Shown: in pieces, positions 60,045-64,000 of the stretch
Position numbering within the stretch: the stretch's first letter is position 1
Layout of the letters: every line of letters begins with the position of its first letter
Source: Bacteroidales bacterium
Lineage (GTDB): Bacteria > Bacteroidota > Bacteroidia > Bacteroidales > Tenuifilaceae
Reading direction: 5' to 3'
NCBI GenBank assembly: GCA_011045955.1
Contig: DSBV01000126.1
Coordinates: forward strand, 1-64,000
DNA length: 64,000 bases
Program-made: the position numbers and the translations under genes
The notes under the pieces: model-generated
The model's database searches: none
The model's input: the letters and a program-made list of their open reading frames with translations, nothing else
Told to the model about the DNA's origin: nothing

Positions 60045-60727
60045 TCCTCAAGGATACGTTTCCCAAAGTTTACATGCAAACCAAGCGAGATGGTTACTAA
60101 TTGATTATCCCAGTACCGTTGGTCGTAGCCACGGAGAGGGAATGAAAAACCAAAACATCCCACAAGTCGAATACTCTTGTAACCAATCTTACCCACAATT
60201 CCGGGTTCGTAGAACCAGTTTCTTTGAGGGCCAATGTCAACCAACGACAGTCGGTTTACCACGCTGAAGTCGAGCCAGTCGTTACAAAAACCCAAAGCGG
60301 GTTGTATGAACCATCGGCTATAGGTAATGTCGGGTGTCCCGTTCCAGGTGATATTCCTGAAATGGGCAGGAACTTGTCCAACACCTCCTCCTGCATAGAT
60401 TTCGAATATACCCATATCGCTAAATCGCTCGGTGTAACCAACTGCTCCTTCAACAAGAGTTCTTTTTTCTGTTATCTCTGTATCACCCTCAGTTTTTTTA
60501 TCCTGCTGATATTGTCCATTAACCATCAGTCCAATATTATCGGTGGCTGCAATTGCAGTTTGAACTTCAAAACCTGCTGAACCACCCCAAACATTGAGTT
60601 GGGCATCACCCCTGTTACGAAGCAAGGGGCTGTTGAAGGTATTTGGTACATAGGCAATTTTACAGGCTGGTAGTACTAGGAAAAAGGCCAGTAACCTAAA
60701 CAAACTCGCAATGATTTTTTGATTCAT
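60041..60727 (-). CDS. uncharacterised lipoprotein/outer-membrane-associated protein
   Basis: Lipobox-like LVLPACK, beta-rich repeats; MNQKIIASLF start preferred. Confidence 0.65.
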   Translation of the reverse strand: MNQKIIASLFRLLAFFLVLPACKIAYVPNTFNSPLLRNRGDAQLNVWGGSAGFEVQTAIAATDNIGLMVNGQYQQDKKTEGDTEITEKRTLVEGAVGYTERFSDMGIFEIYAGGGVGQVPAHFRNITWNGTPDITYSRWFIQPALGFCNDWLDFSVVNRLSLVDIGPQRNWFYEPGIVGKIGYKSIRLVGCFGFSFPLRGYDQRYWDNQLVTISLGLHVNFGKRILED

Positions 60728-61066
60728 CCTTTCTTGAAGCTTTTTGAGCAAGTTAATCTAATACTTTCTATTTGTCAATACTTTATCCAAAACGCCATGA
60801 ATTAAAAAATTCAGCTGGGATATAAAAAAGGGAGGCGGAAACATTTTGAGAGGAACTAAAATCACTTCACGCATTCGTAATAAATTTTTCATGTAGAAAA
60901 AATATATTTAAAAAAGCCCATAAAATGGGCCTTCCAGAGTAAGTCGCTAATTTTTAGTTAAGTTCCCTTATTTTTTTTGCGAATAGAGTTGATTTTTTCA
61001 TTTATTAGATTATATTCGCAAGTGATAAGCCTTTATCGTTCAGAGCAAAACAAATGAGATAGCACT

Positions 61067-61798
61067 ATGCCTTACCGCCGACTGCCAAACACCGATAGTG
61101 CACGTTTGCGTGCGCTTAAAGCAGCCTATAAAATGGGCAAAAGCACCCACCCACAGGAATTAGCCTTTTCGCAGGCAACGTTTTCAAAGGTTGAACTATT
61201 TATAAACTCATTCGAAAAGGCTATAGCGCACTATAAGGCGGCATACGATACCCAGGTTGAACGGAGCAAGGATTACCAGCAACTGGTAAAAAAGGCTAGA
61301 TTATATCTTTCGCATTTTATTCAGGTGGTAAACATGGCAATTGCCCGAGGAGAGCTACAACCAGCAGTGCGTGAACTTTACGGTATGGACATTGATGAAT
61401 CAAAATTACCCTCACTCAATACCGAAAAGGACTTAATTGAATGGGGCAGAAAGATAATTGAAGGTGAAATGGCCCGCACCCGTAAAGGAATGCCCCCAAT
61501 TACCAACCCCACCATTGCTGTTGTTAAGGTGCGCTACGACCAGTTCCTTGAAGCCCATAACTACCAAAAAGTGCTCCAACACAATACCCAGCGTATGCTA
61601 GATGGTCTAAATGAACTCCGCAAAAAAGCTGATGAAATAATCCTAACCATCTGGAACGAAGTGGAGGAACACTTCAAAGACCTTCCGGATGAGGAGCGCA
61701 GGGGAAAAGCTACTGCATACGGTTTGGTTTACGTTTACAGGAAAAACGAAATTAATGGGTTATCGCTACTCGATAACGCTATCCCCCGTTTGTTTTAG
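61067..61798 (+). CDS. uncharacterised helical protein
   Basis: 243-aa intact ORF MPYRRLPNTDSARLRALKAAYKMG..., Bacteroidetes-like composition and codon usage; no domain recognised. Confidence 0.7.
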   Translation: MPYRRLPNTDSARLRALKAAYKMGKSTHPQELAFSQATFSKVELFINSFEKAIAHYKAAYDTQVERSKDYQQLVKKARLYLSHFIQVVNMAIARGELQPAVRELYGMDIDESKLPSLNTEKDLIEWGRKIIEGEMARTRKGMPPITNPTIAVVKVRYDQFLEAHNYQKVLQHNTQRMLDGLNELRKKADEIILTIWNEVEEHFKDLPDEERRGKATAYGLVYVYRKNEINGLSLLDNAIPRLF

Positions 61799-62683
61799 TT
61801 CGCTGTTCCGTTCAAACTTCCTTTTAATGCTTGCTATAAGCAACGAAGTTACAGCTAGGCTAACAAGCCCAAGTAACCAGAGGTCGCTTAATCCGCCAAT
61901 ATCCTCAATTCTTTCATCAACAGTCCCCATACCAAGTAGCATATAGCCCGTGGCAGCAATAGCATTATTAAAGAAATGAGCAGCAATGGGAACCCAAATG
62001 CTTCCTGTTACCTCCAGTAGGTATCCAAACGCCACCCCCAGGGCAAAACGTGGTATAAATCCTTGAAACTGCATGTGAATGGCACTAAAGAGTGCCGCTG
62101 CAATTATTATCCCTATCCAGCGCGAACGAGTTAGTTCAACAAGCCTCCGTTGAAGTATTCCTCTGAAAATAAGTTCCTCGCCTAAGGCAGGGAGTATGGC
62201 TATAATAAAAATATTTATCAGGTAAACACCAAAATTTTCGGTTATCAGAAATGCTTTTGTAAGAGCCTCGGCCTTCTCTTCCATCTCTACCATCCAATCG
62301 CTCATGGGGAACAGTTGGTTGATGGATGCCAAAAGGTTTATACCCGGTAGCGCGATTAATACAATCAACAAGGTTTTGAGAATGGTATTGAATTTAACCG
62401 TCTGGAAGCCTAAGTAATGCCAAGGTTTTTTTGAAAAAAGAAATGCCGAAAAAATGGCTGGAACTATGAAAATGCCTATGGTTTGAAGGCTTTGTATTAG
62501 TTTTAGAGCATTTATATTGCTTAGGTTGTTTCCTAAAACCACCTGAACTCCCGATACACCAAAAATTAAGCCTAAAAGCAATAATCCAACCAACGAAAAG
62601 ACCACAGAGCTGAAAAAAATGATTGCTCCCAAAATCACCATCTTTCCAATAACTGATTTTGATTCAAAAGACCCATGTTCCAT
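61766..62683 (-). CDS. CPBP family intramembrane glutamic endopeptidase
   Basis: PALGEELIFRGILQRRL and AALFSAIHMQFQGFIPRFALGVAFGYL, multiple TMs. ATG 62683 preferred. Confidence 0.92.
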   Translation of the reverse strand: MEHGSFESKSVIGKMVILGAIIFFSSVVFSLVGLLLLGLIFGVSGVQVVLGNNLSNINALKLIQSLQTIGIFIVPAIFSAFLFSKKPWHYLGFQTVKFNTILKTLLIVLIALPGINLLASINQLFPMSDWMVEMEEKAEALTKAFLITENFGVYLINIFIIAILPALGEELIFRGILQRRLVELTRSRWIGIIIAAALFSAIHMQFQGFIPRFALGVAFGYLLEVTGSIWVPIAAHFFNNAIAATGYMLLGMGTVDERIEDIGGLSDLWLLGLVSLAVTSLLIASIKRKFERNSELKQTGDSVIE

Positions 62684-62751
62684 AAATAAAAAATTTCTAC
62701 AAAAGTAATTCATATCAGCTTTCACCAAAGACATTAACCGTTTTCTTTTGA

Positions 62752-62759
62752 TATTTTTG
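62752..62759 (+). promoter_or_regulatory. Bacteroidetes-type -7 promoter element for dusB
   Basis: TATTTTTG, 18 nt before ATG 62778. Confidence 0.45.
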
Positions 62760-62777
62760 CAGCGCAAAACCACAAGA

Positions 62778-63806
62778 ATGAGAATAGGGAGTGTTGAGCT
62801 AGGCGATAAGCCAGTAATGTTGGCGCCAATGGAAGATGTTACCGACCCATCGTTCCGCTACATGTGCAAGCACTTTGGTACCGATATGATGTACACTGAA
62901 TTTATAAATGCCGATGGTCTTATCCGCGATGCCGTAAGCAGCGTGGCAAAACTTAATATATTTGACTACGAACGTCCCATTGGTATTCAGCTTTACGGCC
63001 ATATTATTGAGAGTATGGTTGAGGCTGCCCGGGTTGCTACCGAGGCAAACCCCGATGTTATAGACATTAACTTTGGTTGCCCAGTTAAAAAAATAGCCAA
63101 TCGCGGCGCAGGTTCGGGAATGATGCGCGATGTTCCCAGAATGGTTGAAATGACCCGTCGCATTGTTGAAGCCACCCACATACCGGTTACAGTTAAAACT
63201 CGCCTGGGCTGGGACGACCAAAGTAAAAACATTGTAGAAATCGCCGAGCGCCTTCAGGATGTTGGCATCAAAGCCATAACCATTCATGGTCGCACCCGAG
63301 CTCAGCTTTACACAGGTAAAGCCGATTGGACACTTATAGGCGAGGTAAAAAACAATCCGCGAATGCATATTCCCGTTATTGGCAATGGCGATATCGATGG
63401 CCCCATAAAGGCCAAGGAAATGTTCGACCGCTATGGGATTGATGGGATTATGATTGGACGCGCCACCTACGGCCGCCCATGGATTTTTGCCGAGGTAAAG
63501 CATTACCTTAAAACTGGAGAACTAATGCCCCCCCTCGCAACAGTTCAAAAGGCAGAAATTGCCCGCATGCACTTTGAACGCTCGCTCCAGGTTAAAGGAG
63601 CTAAAACCGGTATGCTTGAAATGCGAAGGCATTTTGGTTCATACTTTAAAGGGCTCCCCCACTTCAAGGAAATCAGGCTAAAACTATTAACCACCCTTGA
63701 CCCCGAGGAGGTTTACTCACTCCTCAACCTAATTATTGAACGCTACGGCGACTATGTGGTTGACGAATCCGTTAACCCTTCGCCCTGGGCCAATAAGCAA
63801 GACTAG
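62778..63806 (+). CDS. dusB: tRNA-dihydrouridine synthase
   Basis: KPVMLAPMEDVTDPSFRYMCK, DINFGCPVKKIANRGAGSGMM, VTVKTRLGWDD, IHGRTRAQLYTG. Confidence 0.95.
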   Translation: MRIGSVELGDKPVMLAPMEDVTDPSFRYMCKHFGTDMMYTEFINADGLIRDAVSSVAKLNIFDYERPIGIQLYGHIIESMVEAARVATEANPDVIDINFGCPVKKIANRGAGSGMMRDVPRMVEMTRRIVEATHIPVTVKTRLGWDDQSKNIVEIAERLQDVGIKAITIHGRTRAQLYTGKADWTLIGEVKNNPRMHIPVIGNGDIDGPIKAKEMFDRYGIDGIMIGRATYGRPWIFAEVKHYLKTGELMPPLATVQKAEIARMHFERSLQVKGAKTGMLEMRRHFGSYFKGLPHFKEIRLKLLTTLDPEEVYSLLNLIIERYGDYVVDESVNPSPWANKQD

Positions 63807-64000
63807 TGCGCCTCGAGCCAGTTGCTACCAGTACCAATCTCCACCTCTAGGGGGACACTTAGCGTGGCTGCACCCTCCATGCATTTCTTTACAATTGCTT
63901 TTACTTCATCCAGTTCCGGGCGATAAACATCGAATATCAACTCGTCGTGCACCTGAATTATCATTTTCGACTTTAGCCTGCTACTCTTAAACTCCTCGTG
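63803..64000 (-). CDS. polA: DNA polymerase I, C-terminal end (truncated by window edge)
   Basis: Minus-strand frame open from 64000: HEEFKSSRLKSKMIIQVHDELIFDVYRPELDEVKAIVKKCMEGAATLSVPLEVEIGTGSNWLEAH*, containing family A polymerase motif QVHDEL. Confidence 0.93.
   Translation of the reverse strand, partial: HEEFKSSRLKSKMIIQVHDELIFDVYRPELDEVKAIVKKCMEGAATLSVPLEVEIGTGSNWLEAH

Noticed and set aside
62799-63503. 234-aa minus-strand ORF
   Set aside because: Shadow ORF antisense to dusB, which carries all the expected motifs.

Overview
Chromosomal window from a Bacteroidetes genome, probably Bacteroidales or a close relative. This is inferred from T9SS-type C-terminal domains, the DUF177-rpmF-plsX-fabH and acpP-fabF-rnc operons, and TAnnTTTG-type promoters. 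Most of the window is housekeeping or envelope genes: purD, purN, dxs, kbl, bipA/typA, hppA, kdsB, dusB, polA (3' end), ychF and one tRNA-Leu(CAA). There are several large sensory proteins and one 1605-aa multidomain T9SS cargo protein. I see no CRISPR array, prophage, transposase gene or recognisable defence island. The unusual content is of two kinds. (1) Eight intergenic blocks are mosaics of co-occurring short degenerate repeats, small palindromes and a ~250-280 bp multi-hairpin element present in three copies. (2) Several genes are decayed but recognisable: a porin with two in-frame stops, the adjacent FMN-binding protein with a frameshift, and a Sua5/TsaC-like gene with a nonsense codon plus a frameshift. 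Smaller points are three tail-to-tail gene pairs sharing a YTAG stop, a 19-bp perfect hairpin that includes a stop codon, and TAnnTTTG promoters very close to start codons. All product names come from reading motifs in the translations; no database search was run.
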